DNA from: CAYRWR01 sp964428015
Lineage (GTDB): Bacteria; Spirochaetota; Brevinematia; Brevinematales; CAYRWR01
Assembly (NCBI GenBank): GCA_964428015.1
Contig: CAYRWR010000079.1
Span: forward strand, 1-6,494
Length of the DNA: 6,494 nt
Direction of reading: 5' to 3'
Below the pieces are notes generated by a model. It was not told the DNA's origin. It did not search any database and saw only the letters and a list, made by a program, of their open reading frames with translations. Positions 5,913 to 6,494 of this stretch are shown here, in pieces. Made by a program: the position numbers and the translations under genes. The stretch's first letter is position 1, and every line of letters starts with the position of its first letter.

Positions 5913-5928
5913 ATACTTTCGGGTGATT
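5913..5928 (+). repeat. Promoter-region motif, copy 2 (ATACTTTCGGGTGATT)
   Basis: This is identical over 16 bases to 2403-2418 and is again preceded by an A-run. It starts seven bases after the GH13 terminator and lies about 200 bases before the YodC-like gene. A TACAAT (5950-5955, 5 of 6 to the -10 consensus) lies 17 bases after the hexamer that corresponds to the -35 box of copy 1, but that hexamer here is TTACAT, a poor -35 match. A promoter depending on an activator at the motif would fit both places. Confidence 0.55.
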
Positions 5929-5941
5929 ACATGGGAGGGGA

Positions 5942-6046
5942 ATGTCTGTTACAATATTATTGAAAAAGCATATTGTTCTTGAACTGAAATCCTATAGGTT
6001 CATAAAAGAACACGAACCCATTTTTGAGGGTGAGTCAACGCGATAG
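5942..6046 (+). CDS. Possible 34-residue small ORF
   Basis: An ATG at 5942 opens a frame of 34 codons to TAG at 6044-6046. A purine-rich GGGAGGGG lies directly upstream (5933-5940), but the spacing of about 3 bases is short. The peptide is charged (KKHIVLEL, KSYRFIKEHEP) and resembles no family I know. It overlaps the hairpin at 5974-6012. If transcription starts from the TACAAT at 5950, the start codon would not be in the RNA. It may be a chance frame in a leader, and I list it only because of the purine-rich site. Confidence 0.18.
   Translation: MSVTILLKKHIVLELKSYRFIKEHEPIFEGESTR
5974..6012 (+). promoter_or_regulatory. Hairpin in the leader of the YodC-like gene
   Basis: TGTTCTT (5974-5980) pairs with AAGAACA (6006-6012), and GAAC (5981-5984) with GTTC (5998-6001), with an ATAA bulge on the right side and a loop holding the palindrome CCTATAGG. 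It lies inside the stretch that would be leader RNA if the TACAAT at 5950-5955 is a -10 box. No T-run follows. Its function is unknown; A+T-rich sequence forms such stems by chance fairly often. Confidence 0.25.
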
Positions 6047-6127
6047 GGATATCAAATTAATTTTGTAAAATACTTTTTTTACATATAGAGGAAAATTAAA
6101 ATAGTATTGATTGTGAGGAGCACTATC

Positions 6128-6349
6128 ATGTCCGGGGTAAAATTCAATATTGGTGATGTAGTAGTGTTAAAAAGCGGTGGACCTCATATGACCATTGAAG
6201 GTATCATTGGAGACAGCAGGTCTCCTGGACAATTGAAAACCATAGCCTATTACTCCGGATTCAAGTCCGGAGATATATATTGTGTTTGGTTTAGTGCAGA
6301 AGGGAAAAAAGAACATGCATTTTTTAAGAGGCAATCAGTTGAAAAATGA
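6128..6349 (+). CDS. YodC-like small protein (DUF2158 family)
   Basis: The 73-residue protein carries the family hallmarks: FNIGDVVVLKSGGPHMT (6-22) and CVWF (52-55), followed by a short charged strand and FFKRQSVEK. Between the two halves is a segment of about 25 residues (26-50) that is longer than in compact members such as E. coli YodC. The family is a small beta-rich fold of unknown function. The start is set at ATG 6128 because GAGGAG (6115-6120) lies 7 bases upstream; an in-frame TTG at 6107 has no ribosome site. It is preceded by a leader region of up to 170 bases and the second copy of the repeated motif. A 7-bp inverted repeat CTCCGGA/TCCGGAG (6253-6272) lies within the gene. No clear terminator follows; an all-A/T stem (AAAAATA/TATTTTT, 6400-6421) is the only candidate. 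Confidence 0.8.
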   Translation: MSGVKFNIGDVVVLKSGGPHMTIEGIIGDSRSPGQLKTIAYYSGFKSGDIYCVWFSAEGKKEHAFFKRQSVEK

Positions 6350-6494
6350 GATCATGAAAAAGATAATGTCAGTAATTCAAATCAGCAATATAACTTCTCA
6401 AAAATAGCCTGTGATATTTTTTCTTGCTTAATCCCGAAGAGTCGTCTATTATTATTTAAATAAATAGAAAATTTCATTTACTTTTATTTTACGC
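6350..6494. other. Intergenic tail without a recognised gene
   Basis: These 145 A+T-rich bases show no convincing gene. A minus-strand frame from ATG at 6475-6477 to TGA at 6382-6384 would give 31 residues (containing RRLFGIKQEKISQ) but has no ribosome site and a stop codon immediately before the ATG. A weak A/T stem followed by T residues at 6400-6422 may end the YodC-like transcript. Confidence 0.5.

Noticed and set aside
6253..6272. CTCCGGA/TCCGGAG inverted repeat within the YodC-like gene
   Set aside because: It encodes ordinary codons (YSGFKSG), has no T-run and is short; it is most simply explained by coding sequence.
6382..6477. 31-codon minus-strand frame at the right end
   Set aside because: There is no ribosome site, it is very short and preceded directly by a stop codon; it is noted in the region entry only.

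Overview
The window looks like chromosomal DNA of a diderm bacterium. The first fragment reads as the C-terminal strands of an outer-membrane beta-barrel, and the next gene is a lipoprotein. A c-di-GMP enzyme/receptor, a secreted alpha-glucan enzyme and a bacterial RRM protein together fit a free-living or anaerobic spirochaete-like organism. That assignment is an impression from gene content, not a demonstrated placement. No mobile element, tRNA, rRNA or CRISPR array is visible.

Left part (1-1095): the 3' end of a probable outer-membrane protein gene is followed after one base by a lipoprotein gene with a degenerate LytM/M23-like fold, so the two are probably translationally coupled. A strong hairpin at 1034-1069 lies between this pair and the convergent RRM gene and can serve as a terminator on both strands.

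Middle (1096-2516): a minus-strand gene encodes a short, divergent RRM domain followed by a very long basic, disordered tail built on an exact 50-residue repeat. The 374-base intergenic region to its right is divergent. It holds a candidate promoter and foldable leader for the RRM gene, and a TTGACA-type promoter for the next gene preceded by two copies of a short AT-rich motif.

Right part (2517-6494), all on the plus strand: a cytosolic GGDEF-PilZ fusion with intact catalytic, inhibitory and PilZ motifs, then a secreted CBM48-GH13 enzyme with its own candidate promoter and a leader that can form two mutually exclusive hairpins, then a strong terminator, then a YodC-like (DUF2158) small protein behind a long leader. 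The 16-base motif ATACTTTCGGGTGATT occurs exactly upstream of both the GGDEF-PilZ gene and the YodC-like gene, which suggests a shared regulatory input or a short dispersed repeat.

Base composition changes sharply: hand counts of 60-base lines give about 68% G+C in the RRM tail and 20-45% in the GGDEF gene. The clearest candidates for something new are the repeated promoter-region motif, the 50-residue repeat tail on the RRM protein, and the alternative hairpins in front of the GH13 gene. None amounts by itself to a demonstrated new system.
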